A stretch of DNA of 64,000 nt from Tagaea sp965279565 (lineage in GTDB: Bacteria; Pseudomonadota; Alphaproteobacteria; CACIAM-22H2): NCBI GenBank assembly GCA_965279565.1, contig OZ257249.1, positions 2,108,001-2,172,000 of the forward strand, in the 5' to 3' direction. Each line of letters starts with the position of its first letter. The stretch's first letter is position 1. Position numbers and translations under genes: made by a program. The notes below the pieces were generated by a model. That model saw nothing but the letters and a program-made list of their open reading frames with translations. It made no database searches and had not been told where the DNA came from. Below, piece by piece: positions 1 to 10,132 of this stretch.

Positions 1-1266
1 GCGCGAGAGGCCGCTCGGCTCTTTGAGCCAACAGAGCTTGGAGATGGCACCGAGCAGCGCGCGGTTATTGAGGCTCGCGACATCAAGATTGGGGCATTGC
101 GTGGATGCGAACAGGCCGCCGAGTGCAGGCAGGCCTAGCGCGGGCTCGCCCGTAGACAGCCCGCGAAACACGATCTTCAGTGCGCCCCAAAGGTCGTCGT
201 AGCGATCGTAGGCCGCGCGACGGGATGAGCGATCGCGTAAGCGCTTCGCGCTATAACCGAGAGCGTAGCGCTCGATCGTATCTTTTGCCGTGTCTTTGGG
301 GTGCAGTAGATCCCGCTCCTCGATGGCAAGCAGGAAGATCAGTCGGTACGCAAGGCGGAGCAGCTCGCCGAAGTAGGCCTTCTTGGTGAGCGTGCCGTCA
401 TGGAGCGCCTTTCTCAGCGCCTGGTTCGATGGGTGCGCGAGGAAGCCTTGGCCGAGCGCGAGGAGCGACTCCTCGAAGCCACCGCGAAGGCGATCGCGGG
501 CCCGGGACCCCTCTTCACGCGCCGAGGCGCGCCAGATCTCGAGCGCGCAGTTCACGGGCTCCTGGTTGACGCGGCCGAAACGAGACCGATGGAGCACCAG
601 CCACGTCGCAGCAAAGTCGGGATAGAGGCCCTCGGTGAAGATGCGCGCAAGGTCGATCTCGATCCACGCCGGGCGCGTGAGGCTCGCGTTGTCGCGGACG
701 ATGCGCAGCGTGAGCCCGTCGGAGGCGAGACCCCACAGGGCATCCTTCGAAATGTTCAAGAACTCTTGTACTAGTCCGAAGGCGCTGCGCTTCCGGTGCT
801 CGTCGCCGAATGGCGCGAGGGGTTCGTCGAGCGCGCTCTTCTTACTAGAGCGCTCGCTGGGTGCTGCGACAATGACCACTGGCACGCGCCCGGCGTTGTC
901 GATGGCAGTGAGCGGGAAGGAGCCCTCGTCGAGAACGAGCGGCTGCTCTCCCTCTACGAGGTCGCTAAAGGCCAGTGCCTCGCGCAGCAGCGAAAGGACA
1001 AAACGACGAGATAGCGTATCGTTGTCTGCCTTGGCCTTGCGACCGGCTTCGAACTCGGCCCAATGCGCTTGGGCGATGCGCCACGAGCGCCCAATCTCGT
1101 CGCGCAACTCGATGCCCTTGGGCACGCCGTAATCAGCGGGATTTTGCTGCGGCGCCTTGAGCTGGGCCGCACGCGACAGCCAGTCTGCCGCTAGTAGGCC
1201 GCCCTCGATGGAGATTGCGTCGAAGGCGAGTTCGGCCGCCCGTGCCGCGAGGTATCGTCGTGCCAT
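1..1266 (-). CDS. Adenine methyltransferase-like protein, N-terminal part (DISARM DrmMI-like), cut by window edge
   Basis: Only the first 422 codons are visible: the frame stays open from the ATG at 1266 down to base 1. The start lies three bases after the stop of the DrmD-like gene, so it is the fourth gene of that operon. The protein begins MARRYLAARAAELAFDAISI. It has blocks such as RRFVLSLLREAL, DGLTLRIVRDNASLTR and LLRLAYRLIFLLAIEERDLL, which I associate with the N-terminal region of Eco57I/PglX-type N6-adenine methylases of defence islands. The SAM-binding and NPPY catalytic motifs would lie beyond the left edge, so methylase activity is inferred from resemblance and from the neighbouring helicases. 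In such systems this subunit marks host DNA so that the helicases act on unmarked phage DNA. Confidence 0.6.
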   Translation of the reverse strand, partial: MARRYLAARAAELAFDAISIEGGLLAADWLSRAAQLKAPQQNPADYGVPKGIELRDEIGRSWRIAQAHWAEFEAGRKAKADNDTLSRRFVLSLLREALAFSDLVEGEQPLVLDEGSFPLTAIDNAGRVPVVIVAAPSERSSKKSALDEPLAPFGDEHRKRSAFGLVQEFLNISKDALWGLASDGLTLRIVRDNASLTRPAWIEIDLARIFTEGLYPDFAATWLVLHRSRFGRVNQEPVNCALEIWRASAREEGSRARDRLRGGFEESLLALGQGFLAHPSNQALRKALHDGTLTKKAYFGELLRLAYRLIFLLAIEERDLLHPKDTAKDTIERYALGYSAKRLRDRSSRRAAYDRYDDLWGALKIVFRGLSTGEPALGLPALGGLFASTQCPNLDVASLNNRALLGAISKLCWLKEPSGLSR

Positions 1267-1269
1267 TGG

Positions 1270-4092
1270 TCAGCCCACCTTCGGGAGCAGGACGAAGACG
1301 CCGATGACGTCTGGTCTGGGCAGTGCTTCGACCTGCGCGCTGCGCTCCCGGGTCTCGGCTTTCTCGTCCCGGTAAGCAGCAGCGCGAACGCGCAGGTGAT
1401 CGTCGAGGAGGGCGTCGGCGCGCTCCCTCGCAAAGGCCTCCAGCTCGTTCGTTCGCTCATCTAACAGCGCGAGCGCCTTGGCGGCCTCGCGTTCGCGCAC
1501 ATGCGGTGGCACGTCGGCTGACGGCGGCGCATTGAGCAAGGCCAGGGCCTCTTCGCCCCGAAGAAGCTGACCGGGCTGCCCCACCCACGCGAGGCCAGTG
1601 GCTTCCTCGACGAGCAGCGTGCTATCGCGGCGGTCTCGACGAATGACGAGCTGATGGCGCAGCCGCAATAGGACCAGTGTCGTGCGCATGGTCACGGCGT
1701 CCGATACCCAACAACCGACGCGGCCGAGCACCGAGGGGGAACTGGGATCAGCGTCGCCGCTTAAACTGCGTTCGAGAAGAGTCTCGGCGAGCACTGCAAC
1801 CAACGGATGGCTCCGCTGCACTGCACGACACGGCGGTGGCGCGGGATAGCGGAAGTCGATGCGCAAGGTTCCGGCCAGGCCTTCGGCTTTGAGGCGCTCG
1901 CGCACCTCTTCCGGGAGGGATGCAGTAGGCGCCTTGAAGCCATGCCGCAGCTCTTCGAGCCCCGCACCGAAGCGAGTGAGCGCGCGATCGGTGAAGCGCT
2001 TGACATCGTCCCGTCCACCAATGGCTGCGAGGCTCTTGTTCCACTCGGGCAGGACGTCTTCTGGCTTGAGGCGGCGCTGCGCGAAGATGGTACGGTTCGC
2101 CTTGGCCTTCTCCTCGGCGACCGCCCAGCCTTCCTCGAAGAGCTTGAGCTGCCTCTTGTCACTCTCGGCGGTCTCGCGTCCCTTACGCCGTAGCAGCACG
2201 CCCTTCAGCAGCGCCTGCGTGAGCGTGTGCCCCTCGTCGGGGACAGTGACGGGTACGCCGAGCTCTTTGCGAATGCGCTCGGCCTTGCGGAGGATCACTT
2301 CGAGCACCGCACCGTCGACCGGGTTGTTGATGCCGTACATCAAGGTGGCGCGCACCGTGGGACTGGTCTGGCCGAAGCGATCGACGCGGCCCTCGCGCTG
2401 CTCGTGGCGCGTGGGATTCCACGACAGGTCGTAGTGAATGACCGCGTCGAAGTGGTCCTGCAGGTTGATGCCTTCGGACAGACAGTCGGTGGCAACGAGC
2501 ACGCGGGGCCCCTCGATATCGCCGAGCTTCGATATGCGCGCCTCGCGCTCCTCTGCCGGAAGCTCGCCGGTGATCACCTCAATGGTGGCATTGGGGAGGC
2601 GCTTCTTGAGGTGTTTGCCGAGGTAGTGCGCGGTGGTGATGTAGCGACAAAAGATGACGGGGTGGTAGGCGTGGCCCTTATCGTTGAGTAGCTCGACGAC
2701 GTGGTCGGATACGACCTTGAGCTTCGGGTCACCAGCTTGACCGGCGAGCTTCTCTGCCTGCGCCACGAGCGCAGCGAGCGCCGGATCGTCGGTCGCCGCA
2801 GGCGGCTCAACATCATCTTCAACGAGGCTGTCCGCGTCGCCGTCGAAGAGGCGGTCGAGCAGCTCAATGCGCTCGTCGGACGACAGCTGCTCGCCCGCCC
2901 GGGTGCGGAGTGCGAGGACGGCGGCCATCGGACTCGAAGCAGCGCAACGCAGCAGCGCGAGCGTACTCCAGAAGTTCATCCGCTGCGCAGTGGCGTTGTT
3001 CTCGTCACTCACAACGATCTCCGCACAGTAGTCGAGCACAGCATTAAAAAATGCTTCCCACTCGCCCGTGAGCTTGTAAGTGAGCTCGCGAGTCTCGCGT
3101 TTCGGGAAGAGGCCTGACTCCTGCCACTCGGCGATATCGACGCGACGCCGTTGCACGAAATGGTTGCCGAGACGCTCTCGCAGCCTATCGCGCTCCTTCT
3201 TGTCGCTCGTCTCGTTGGTGGCTTGCAGCCTCTCGAAGCTACGGTCGAGGAGGCCTAGCAGGCGGTAGAAGGCGGTGTCGTCGCCGCTGTGAGGGGTGGC
3301 GGTGAGCAACACCATGTGGCGCTCGGCCAAGTCGGCCAACCCTCGCAGCAGATCGTAGCGCTGGTGGTGGCCTTGCCCGTTACCGACGCAGGCGTGTGCC
3401 TCGTCGACGATCACGAAGTCAGGGCAGTGGTGAAGGAAATGCGCGCGACGCTCCTGGCTCTTGATGTAGTCGAGACTGACGACGGTGTGTGGATAGACCT
3501 GGAAGAGGCTCATGCCCGGCGGGATGGCGCGCTCCAACCGCTTGGCGCTCGACGCGGTGACCGCGACGGTTTGCAGGTTGAAGCGCACCTCGAGCTCGGT
3601 AACCCATTGCTCGACGAGGTGGGGCGGGCACAGCACGACGCTTCGTTCGATGTCGCCGCGATCGAGCAACTCGCGAAGGATGAGCGCAGCCTCGATAGTC
3701 TTGCCGACGCCGACGTCGTCGGCAATGAGCAGGCGCACCGGGTCGAGCTTGAGCGCCATGAGCAGCGGCACGAGCTGGTAGGCGCGTGGCTCGACGACGA
3801 TCTGACCAAAGCTGCGGAAGGGGCCCGCACCTCTGCGCATCGAGAGCAGAAGCGCGTCGCGGAGAAGCAGGGCGGCATCGTGGCCACCGAGCTTGCGCGG
3901 ATCTGGCATGGGGAAGCGCGCCTCACGCACCTCCTGCAGCTCGAGCGGCAAGTAGATTAGAGTTTGGTCCTCCTCGGAGCCCGAGATCGGTCGCACACGC
4001 AGGGTGTCGGCAGTGCTGCCAGCAAGGACCATCCACTCGCGGCCGCGCGCGGTGACGAGGCTTCCGGGGCTGAACGCTATTATCTGCGTCAT
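1270..4092 (-). CDS. drmD: SNF2-family helicase, DISARM DrmD-like
   Basis: A 940-residue superfamily 2 ATPase of the SNF2/RapA type. Visible motifs: Walker A DDVGVGKT (125-132), DEAH (230-233), TATPHSG (264-270), then in the C-terminal helicase lobe ATDCLSEGINLQ (534-545) and the arginine-finger block QREGRVDRFGQ (565-575). The length and the N-terminal block fit DrmD, the SNF2 helicase that marks class 1 DISARM. The ATG overlaps the stop of the upstream giant helicase gene (ATGA, 4089-4092) and the stop is three bases before the methylase start, so the three genes are probably translationally coupled. Known role of the family: part of a multi-protein anti-phage restriction complex. I am confident of the helicase and fairly confident of the DrmD assignment. 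Confidence 0.8.
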   Translation of the reverse strand: MTQIIAFSPGSLVTARGREWMVLAGSTADTLRVRPISGSEEDQTLIYLPLELQEVREARFPMPDPRKLGGHDAALLLRDALLLSMRRGAGPFRSFGQIVVEPRAYQLVPLLMALKLDPVRLLIADDVGVGKTIEAALILRELLDRGDIERSVVLCPPHLVEQWVTELEVRFNLQTVAVTASSAKRLERAIPPGMSLFQVYPHTVVSLDYIKSQERRAHFLHHCPDFVIVDEAHACVGNGQGHHQRYDLLRGLADLAERHMVLLTATPHSGDDTAFYRLLGLLDRSFERLQATNETSDKKERDRLRERLGNHFVQRRRVDIAEWQESGLFPKRETRELTYKLTGEWEAFFNAVLDYCAEIVVSDENNATAQRMNFWSTLALLRCAASSPMAAVLALRTRAGEQLSSDERIELLDRLFDGDADSLVEDDVEPPAATDDPALAALVAQAEKLAGQAGDPKLKVVSDHVVELLNDKGHAYHPVIFCRYITTAHYLGKHLKKRLPNATIEVITGELPAEEREARISKLGDIEGPRVLVATDCLSEGINLQDHFDAVIHYDLSWNPTRHEQREGRVDRFGQTSPTVRATLMYGINNPVDGAVLEVILRKAERIRKELGVPVTVPDEGHTLTQALLKGVLLRRKGRETAESDKRQLKLFEEGWAVAEEKAKANRTIFAQRRLKPEDVLPEWNKSLAAIGGRDDVKRFTDRALTRFGAGLEELRHGFKAPTASLPEEVRERLKAEGLAGTLRIDFRYPAPPPCRAVQRSHPLVAVLAETLLERSLSGDADPSSPSVLGRVGCWVSDAVTMRTTLVLLRLRHQLVIRRDRRDSTLLVEEATGLAWVGQPGQLLRGEEALALLNAPPSADVPPHVREREAAKALALLDERTNELEAFARERADALLDDHLRVRAAAYRDEKAETRERSAQVEALPRPDVIGVFVLLPKVG

Positions 4093-7000
4093 GCCGTTCT
4101 CCCCAGGACTCTACCCAAGCGCTCGAAGGCTCCCGGCCAGGTTGGTCGCGCTTCAAAGCGAATGACTTCGAAGCCGAGGTCGTCGAGGCGCGCGAGCACC
4201 TCCGGAGAGGCTGCGCCAAGGAGCGCAACAACGTAGTGCCGACGCCAGATTCGCAATACTTCAATGCCTTCGATAGCAAGCGGCTCGGCGTCGACTGGCG
4301 GCACACCACGCGCGGCGGCCTCCGTCGCCCAGTCACCAGCGGCCCCTGAAGTAGCGGTTGCGAATGCGGTCGGCGGCAGCGCCACTGAGAGCTGTACGCG
4401 GGCCGCCGCCAGGCGCAGCAGCATCGCACGCACACCTTCGTCGCGGCGGTCTATGAGCTCGTGGTCAGGCTGGTTGTAGTAGGACATCAAGCAGCGATAG
4501 CAGGCCGCGACGCACGCAGTGTTCGGCTGGTCGACGAGCAGGTGCGGGTCGCTCGGCAGCGGGGCGTCGGCGGCGAGGTCGAAGTGCATGACCTGCAGGG
4601 CCATTCGCGCGACAGCAGCCAGGCTTGCGGGCTCGGCGACAAGGCGCGCCAGCACACCAGCGCCGCCTTCGGTTGCTTCGTAGCATAGGAAGCCATTGCG
4701 TACGTCGCGCGTGGGCATGGGTTCGGCGAGAATCTCCCCCTCCTCGAGTTGGAAGACGGCCTCGATGCCACGCAGGAACGCGTGCTGCAGGGTGACGATA
4801 CTGGTCTCAGTCAGCGACTCGTCGAGGGGCGTGAAGAGCAGCGCGTTCTTGTGGTCCTGTACGCTGGGAACAATCCACTGCCGAGGCGACGCAGTCGGAT
4901 CCTTTTCGTCCTCAGGCTCATCGCTCGCCCAGTAACCCGACACCGGATCAATCTTGAAACCGAGAGTCTTCTTGTCCGCGCGGCGGCGAAGACCCTTGTT
5001 GAGCCGGGTAATTTCTGCACCGGGCCCATAGGCGAGGCGCGCGAGGTCGCCTTTGATGTCAACAACCGTCGCATTGCGGACGTCGAGCTCGTGGTCCCGC
5101 TGTGCCCATCTGAACGTAGTCTGCAGGTCGAAGCCTTGCCGACGCCGCTCTTCGTCGTTCGCGGTGATGCGCTCCGCCTGCTTCGTCGCGACGTTCTCGA
5201 TTCGGTAAACATTTTTTACGATCTCGGCGGTACCGAGAGAGACGCCGCACGCATGGCACATCGAGGTCTGGTCGTCGAAGTGGCCCGCGCCGCACTCAAC
5301 GCAGATCTTCACGGACTTTGTCGGCAGCTGCACGTCGGGCGTGGAGGCGTCGCGCCGGCCGAGCGACAGAAGCGCGCGTACGACACGATACGCGCGCCCC
5401 TCGTGGTAGACGAGGCTGTTTGGTCCAAACTCGGAGAGGGCGAGGAAGCGCGGACGTTGTAGGTAGGTCTGCTTGCCCCGCCCATCACTCGTCGCGGGCA
5501 CGTAGGCCATGAGCGGCAGTCGAGGAAAGTTGTAGCCAGGCAGGAAACCCTCAGTCGCGAGGTAGCGGTAGGTGTAGAAGTCACTCGACAGGCTGTTCGT
5601 ACCGCGTTGGAGTAAGTTCAGTTGATCAATTGCCTGCGCGTGGCGTACCTGAGCCGCGCGCTTCTCGGCGTACGGCGCGGCGTAGTCATCCATTGTGCGG
5701 CGCGCAGCGTCCCGTTGTGCTTCCGCCGCCGCGAAGAGGTCGCGCCACCGATCAAAGGACTTGCTGAAGCGATCGACGGCTGTGGCCGCAACAGACGCTG
5801 CGTAGGGCTCGCGCCCCGTGTACCACGGAGCATTGTCTAGCGAGAGCTCATCGGCGATGAGATCAAGCACGCGCTCGATGCGCTCGATGGCGCGAACCCG
5901 CACGCCCTCTTCAGACATCGTCGACATGAGGTCATCGCGCGGAGGGCGCTGAGGCTCCACCAGCACGAGCAGCTCGGCGATGTTTGCGTTGAGCGGAGCT
6001 TCCACACACGAAAGCCAAACAGCCTGCAAGTGACTGTCGACGAGGTCACGGTTAGCGAGGTCGAGCAGTGGCGCCTTCACCTCACCATGCACCATCGCGC
6101 GCGGGTCGCGGAAGAAGTATTGGTCGTGAGGACTCTGCGACGATGAGTACGTCAAGACCAGCGCCCCTTGCCCGCTTCGTCCTGCGCGACCACTCCGCTG
6201 CGCGTAGTTAGCGGGCGTAGGCGGCACATTCCGCATGTGCACGACGTTGAGTGCTGAGATATCGACACCGAGTTCCATCGTGGGTGAGCAGAAGAGCACT
6301 GGGAGGAAGCGACTCGACTCACCGATCTCGCGAAGGTGTGCGTCTTCGGCGGCGAGCTCTTCGCGCTCCTTCTCGCCGTAGCGAAAGCGCTTTTCGCGAA
6401 TGGCACGCCGTTCACCGTCAACCTGCGCAGTGTGTTCGCGTGCTTCGAAGCCGAACAGTGGATGTACCTTTGCGCCGAGCATCGACGCGAGGTTGCCGTA
6501 GAGGTCACGAAAAAAGGCGTTCTCCGTCGAAGAACTCTCGTTTTCGTTGGGCTCACCAAGTCGAAACAGCACGGCGGCGTCGTTCAGGCGCCAGCCCGGC
6601 TGATCGAAGGGCGTGTTCTCTTGGGACACGAGGCCATGAACGGCCGCGGCGCGGAGCAAATCGCCGATCAGCGTGTCGAACTCACTTGACCTTAGGTTAC
6701 GCGCAGCACCGTCACCGTTCCATAGGCGACTCTCTCGAAGCGTCTTTCCGAGTGCACTGCGTGACCCGCCGCGCACGATCAGATCGATGTCGCGCAGAGA
6801 GTTCTCTTTGCGCTTGGGCGCATCAACCATGAGCCAGCGTGCCCCACGTGGCTTTTCGTCAACGCCGAATCCCCAAGGCACACGAATGCGGCTGTGCGCA
6901 CGTGCGACCATTTGCTCAAGGACGGTCGCATCGAGTACTTGGCTCTTGATCGCCATCCACTTGCGCAGGTGGTCGAACAGCTCACGGTAGAGGTTGGAGC

Positions 7001-9383
7001 GCACCTCGGGCGTCGCGTGCCTCAGCAGGATATGGGCATTCTCGAACTCGTCCTGGTCCGACGCTAGCGCATCAAGCCCCTGATACTCGACGCGAACCAG
7101 CCCGAGCTGCTCCAAGTTCGGGTTTGTGTAGCGCCAACCTCGGCGCTGGTCGAACCAGACGCGGTAGGCGAGGATCTGTCGGAGAGTGCTCTCGGCCTCT
7201 TGCAGGTTAAAACCCTTGAGATTCGGCTCCTGCAACCACTCAGCGCGAGAATCCTGCGCGGTGCGGTCAAAGCCAAGTGTCCGCTGAGCAGCGATGCCGA
7301 GCTCGTCGCTGCGCAGCCCTTGGGGCCCCGCCGTACGGAGCGCTCGGAGGAAGCCAGCGCGGACAAGGCTGACGAACAGGAAGTCATTGAAGTGTCCGGC
7401 CTGAAGGGCGGCGTCTTGACGGTTATCGGAGAAGCCAAGGAGCTTGCGCGTGAAGACATCGAGCCCTGACTGCGCACCGTGCATCCAGCGCAGCACGCTG
7501 GCCACGATTACAGTGGTCGCGGAGCTGCGCCCTTCGGCGGAGAGGGACGCGAGGCGGGTACGGTCGCGCGCCGAGCCGCCCTGCGCGTAGCCGCAACGAA
7601 GGCAGAAGCGAAACTTGCCGGGGATGAACCAGGCGCGGGCTCCCGAGCCGACTTGGCCATCGGGCGCGACATGCAGCTGCGAGGGGCGCGCCCCTCGATA
7701 GTAGGGCCTTAGCCGTGCGCTACCGCCCGCGTCGTATTCGATCCAGTTCTCGGGGAAGTCCTCATCTCGATCGTTGAACGTGAAATCGGAATCATCGAGC
7801 GGATGTAGAGTAACGAAGCCAAACTGCTCGACCTCGTCGCCATCATCTGCGGGCTGGTCGTCATTATCCATAGTTGGTGGCGTATCGTCGATGCTGCGTG
7901 GAAGTACTTTTTTCAACCCGCCCTCATCGACGAAGCGAACGGGATGGTACTCATGCCCGCACTCACGACAGAAGTGCACCGGATAGAGCCGTTTCTCAGG
8001 CTGACCCGGGAGAAACTGCTGCCCGTCGACGGTGACGGTGCGCTGACCGACAGGCTCAAGCGTGGAGAACGCGTGCCCCGCGCCGGAGATGAACTGATGC
8101 AGCTTGAAAGCGAAGAAGCTTTGCGCGCTCGATTGCTCGTCGTGGGTACGATCTTTCTCGGGCACACTTGATATGAGCAGCAGTTCACGAAGGGCGGTCT
8201 GGCACACCGGCTCCGGACGACCTGAAGCTGATGCCAGCGCGGTGACGGCCTCGGTGACCGTCATCGGTCGCGCCCGCACCCAGCGTTGGTCGACCTCGGA
8301 GAAGGTGACACCGAGCCGGGTCTCGACCCAGATAGACAGCGGATGTTTCGACAGCTCAGCGTTGCTGATGTTCGACGGGATGCCTGCATCAATGGCCGCG
8401 GCAAGGGCGGGCGTAACCGAGTCCGAACTCGCGGATGGGTCGGTGATGCGCTCGAGCGTCTCGACGATTATGTTGCTATCGGGAATGGAGACTGCAAACA
8501 ACTTAGAGGCTACTCGCGCAACGACGCGGTTTTTGTCTTCAAGCGCCCCCTCGCTCGCCATGGTTGCAGAGGTGCCGATGCACTGGAGCTGCTCGGGACT
8601 CAAGCGCTCACGCACGCGACGCACGAGCAGTGCGACATCAGCACCTTGGCGGCCCCGGTAGGTATGCAACTCGTCCAGGACGAGGAAGCGCAGCCCAACG
8701 CAATTGTCGATGACACGCCGATCGACGTCATCCTGCCTTGTCATGAGCAGCTCAAGCATCATGAAGTTGGTTAGCAGGATGTCGGGCGGGTTTTCGGCGA
8801 TACGCCTGCGCTCTTCGGCGTCTTCCTGACCCGTGTATCGGGCGAAGGTGATCGGCGACGCCCCTGTGACGTTGCTGACGAACTTGCCGAGCTCCTCGAG
8901 CTGGGAGTTCGCCAGCGCGTTCATCGGGTAGATTACGATCGCTCGGGTCCGCGCCTGACCATTCTTGCGCTTCGCGACCAGCACCTGATGGACGATCGGT
9001 ATGAAAAAGCAAAGCGACTTTCCCGAACCCGTTCCCGTCGTTACGACGTAGCTCTCGCCGGCCTCCGCGAGGGCGATGGCCTGCTCCTGGTGCTTGTAGA
9101 GAGAGAGCGGCGCACCCTTTGTCTGGAAGATGTCCGCGCACACCGGGTCAAGTGCCCCTTGGGCAACCAGGCCGCGAATGTCAGTCGACCGCTTGTAGCT
9201 TGGGTTGATCTGGAGGAGCGGCTCGGGCCAGTAGCGCTCCCCAGCGTAAATCGCTTCGATCTGTTCCCTGATGTCGGTCGCATGGATCGTCGTGAACGAG
9301 GTTGCGAAGTGCTTGTACTCTTCGATGACGAAGTCACGCAGCGCAAAGACATCGAGCACAGGTGCAGAAGTCATGCGGCTCAT
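4089..9383 (-). CDS. Giant DEAD/DEAH helicase with C-terminal DUF1998 zinc domain (DrmAB/DruE-like)
   Basis: A 1764-residue protein. An in-frame extension to 9464 exists, but the ATG at 9383 overlaps the HTH gene's stop as ATGA and gives the natural start MSRMTSAP. Motifs: Walker A TGTGSGKS (116-123), DELH (237-240), SAT (272-274), a zinc-type CRECGHEYH (472-480), helicase motifs V-VI in SPTMELGVDIS and AQRSGRAGRSGQG (about 1030-1075), a second cysteine cluster CVECG...CHAC (about 1368), and the DUF1998 signature EATEGGAG with CVAACYRCLMSYYNQ (about 1570-1635). DISARM normally has this helicase (DrmA) and a DUF1998 protein (DrmB) as two genes, whereas Druantia's DruE joins helicase and DUF1998 in one chain of similar size. 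The neighbours here are DISARM-like (DrmD, methylase), so the system mixes the two plans. Confidence 0.85.
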   Translation of the reverse strand: MSRMTSAPVLDVFALRDFVIEEYKHFATSFTTIHATDIREQIEAIYAGERYWPEPLLQINPSYKRSTDIRGLVAQGALDPVCADIFQTKGAPLSLYKHQEQAIALAEAGESYVVTTGTGSGKSLCFFIPIVHQVLVAKRKNGQARTRAIVIYPMNALANSQLEELGKFVSNVTGASPITFARYTGQEDAEERRRIAENPPDILLTNFMMLELLMTRQDDVDRRVIDNCVGLRFLVLDELHTYRGRQGADVALLVRRVRERLSPEQLQCIGTSATMASEGALEDKNRVVARVASKLFAVSIPDSNIIVETLERITDPSASSDSVTPALAAAIDAGIPSNISNAELSKHPLSIWVETRLGVTFSEVDQRWVRARPMTVTEAVTALASASGRPEPVCQTALRELLLISSVPEKDRTHDEQSSAQSFFAFKLHQFISGAGHAFSTLEPVGQRTVTVDGQQFLPGQPEKRLYPVHFCRECGHEYHPVRFVDEGGLKKVLPRSIDDTPPTMDNDDQPADDGDEVEQFGFVTLHPLDDSDFTFNDRDEDFPENWIEYDAGGSARLRPYYRGARPSQLHVAPDGQVGSGARAWFIPGKFRFCLRCGYAQGGSARDRTRLASLSAEGRSSATTVIVASVLRWMHGAQSGLDVFTRKLLGFSDNRQDAALQAGHFNDFLFVSLVRAGFLRALRTAGPQGLRSDELGIAAQRTLGFDRTAQDSRAEWLQEPNLKGFNLQEAESTLRQILAYRVWFDQRRGWRYTNPNLEQLGLVRVEYQGLDALASDQDEFENAHILLRHATPEVRSNLYRELFDHLRKWMAIKSQVLDATVLEQMVARAHSRIRVPWGFGVDEKPRGARWLMVDAPKRKENSLRDIDLIVRGGSRSALGKTLRESRLWNGDGAARNLRSSEFDTLIGDLLRAAAVHGLVSQENTPFDQPGWRLNDAAVLFRLGEPNENESSSTENAFFRDLYGNLASMLGAKVHPLFGFEAREHTAQVDGERRAIREKRFRYGEKEREELAAEDAHLREIGESSRFLPVLFCSPTMELGVDISALNVVHMRNVPPTPANYAQRSGRAGRSGQGALVLTYSSSQSPHDQYFFRDPRAMVHGEVKAPLLDLANRDLVDSHLQAVWLSCVEAPLNANIAELLVLVEPQRPPRDDLMSTMSEEGVRVRAIERIERVLDLIADELSLDNAPWYTGREPYAASVAATAVDRFSKSFDRWRDLFAAAEAQRDAARRTMDDYAAPYAEKRAAQVRHAQAIDQLNLLQRGTNSLSSDFYTYRYLATEGFLPGYNFPRLPLMAYVPATSDGRGKQTYLQRPRFLALSEFGPNSLVYHEGRAYRVVRALLSLGRRDASTPDVQLPTKSVKICVECGAGHFDDQTSMCHACGVSLGTAEIVKNVYRIENVATKQAERITANDEERRRQGFDLQTTFRWAQRDHELDVRNATVVDIKGDLARLAYGPGAEITRLNKGLRRRADKKTLGFKIDPVSGYWASDEPEDEKDPTASPRQWIVPSVQDHKNALLFTPLDESLTETSIVTLQHAFLRGIEAVFQLEEGEILAEPMPTRDVRNGFLCYEATEGGAGVLARLVAEPASLAAVARMALQVMHFDLAADAPLPSDPHLLVDQPNTACVAACYRCLMSYYNQPDHELIDRRDEGVRAMLLRLAAARVQLSVALPPTAFATATSGAAGDWATEAAARGVPPVDAEPLAIEGIEVLRIWRRHYVVALLGAASPEVLARLDDLGFEVIRFEARPTWPGAFERLGRVLGRTA

Positions 9384-9586
9384 CGATTGTTGCCTTCGGC
9401 CCCCCTCGACTCGGCGCCACTCGCGTGGACCCACGCATCGACTTGAGACAGCTTGAACTTCCAAAGGCGGCCGATCTTGTGTGCGGGCAGCCGGCGTGAC
9501 TCAATCCATCGGTAGATGGACTCCCGCGCGACGCCGAGGTGCGTTGCGACGTCTTCAACGGACACCCATGGTTCAGCCGCGGTCAT
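9380..9586 (-). CDS. Small excisionase/MerR-type helix-turn-helix protein
   Basis: A 68-residue protein with a single HTH_17-type winged helix: VEDVATHLGVARESIYRWI, then a wing that includes IGRLWKFKLSQVDAWV. It is the first gene of the minus-strand defence operon and overlaps the giant helicase by four bases (ATGA). GGAG about ten bases before the ATG is a plausible ribosome site. Small HTH proteins of this kind often precede helicase/methylase defence operons and probably act as operon regulators. An excisionase role is less likely this far from the integrase. Confidence 0.8.
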   Translation of the reverse strand: MTAAEPWVSVEDVATHLGVARESIYRWIESRRLPAHKIGRLWKFKLSQVDAWVHASGAESRGAEGNNR

Positions 9587-10132
9587 AAGCTTCGCTCCAT
9601 GCGACGCTTATATACACTCAACGAAAAGGATGAACCAGTAGGCTAAAGACAACAAGAGCCGAGCCAAGTCGTAGGAGTCCAACTACCGTCATCATAGTCC
9701 AAACCGCGGCGCCAAAGTGTTTGGCTGCTCCCATCCGCGCAACCATAGCCGGCCCTCTAGCCGCGTTCCCGCTTGACCCGATCTCCGTTCAGCTTGAGCC
9801 CGTTAAGAGTGCCAGACTTATCCACAGGCAGTCAGGGGCTCGGGAAACTTCGGGGTTCGGAGAGAGGAAAAATTGGCGGGTTCGGTCGGATGGCAGCCAA
9901 CAGCCCATGAGCAAAACAGGCGCGGCTCAACAGCTTTCGCGCTCGGCTGCGGAGGCGGAGTGTATTTTGCTTGGGTGAGGATGGCGGAGGAGAGGGGATT
10001 AAAACTCACGGTACAGCGACCTGGCCGCGCTGAAGTAGTCCTCCCCTGTCCCCCGTCAGCGCCCATAGGACAGTCTGAGCAGTTTGCGTAACGGAGTGTT
10101 TGCGGCTCATCGTCAATGTGAAAGAGACGAGG
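9587..10132. other. Non-coding stretch between defence operon and IS remnant
   Basis: No convincing gene. The minus-strand TATA-rich sequence at 9607-9614, about 25 bases upstream of the HTH gene, is a candidate -10 element for the defence operon; I see no good -35 partner. TTATCCACA at 9818-9826 matches a DnaA-box consensus, but it stands alone. The rest shows no clear repeat or hairpin. Confidence 0.4.

Noticed and set aside
9384..9464. 27-residue N-terminal extension of the giant helicase (start at 9464)
   Set aside because: The extension lies within the HTH gene in another frame; the ATG at 9383 overlaps the HTH stop as ATGA, the same coupling as at the next junction.
9818..9826. TTATCCACA, a perfect DnaA-box match
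   Set aside because: A single box without neighbours, AT-rich unwinding region or replication gene is not an origin.
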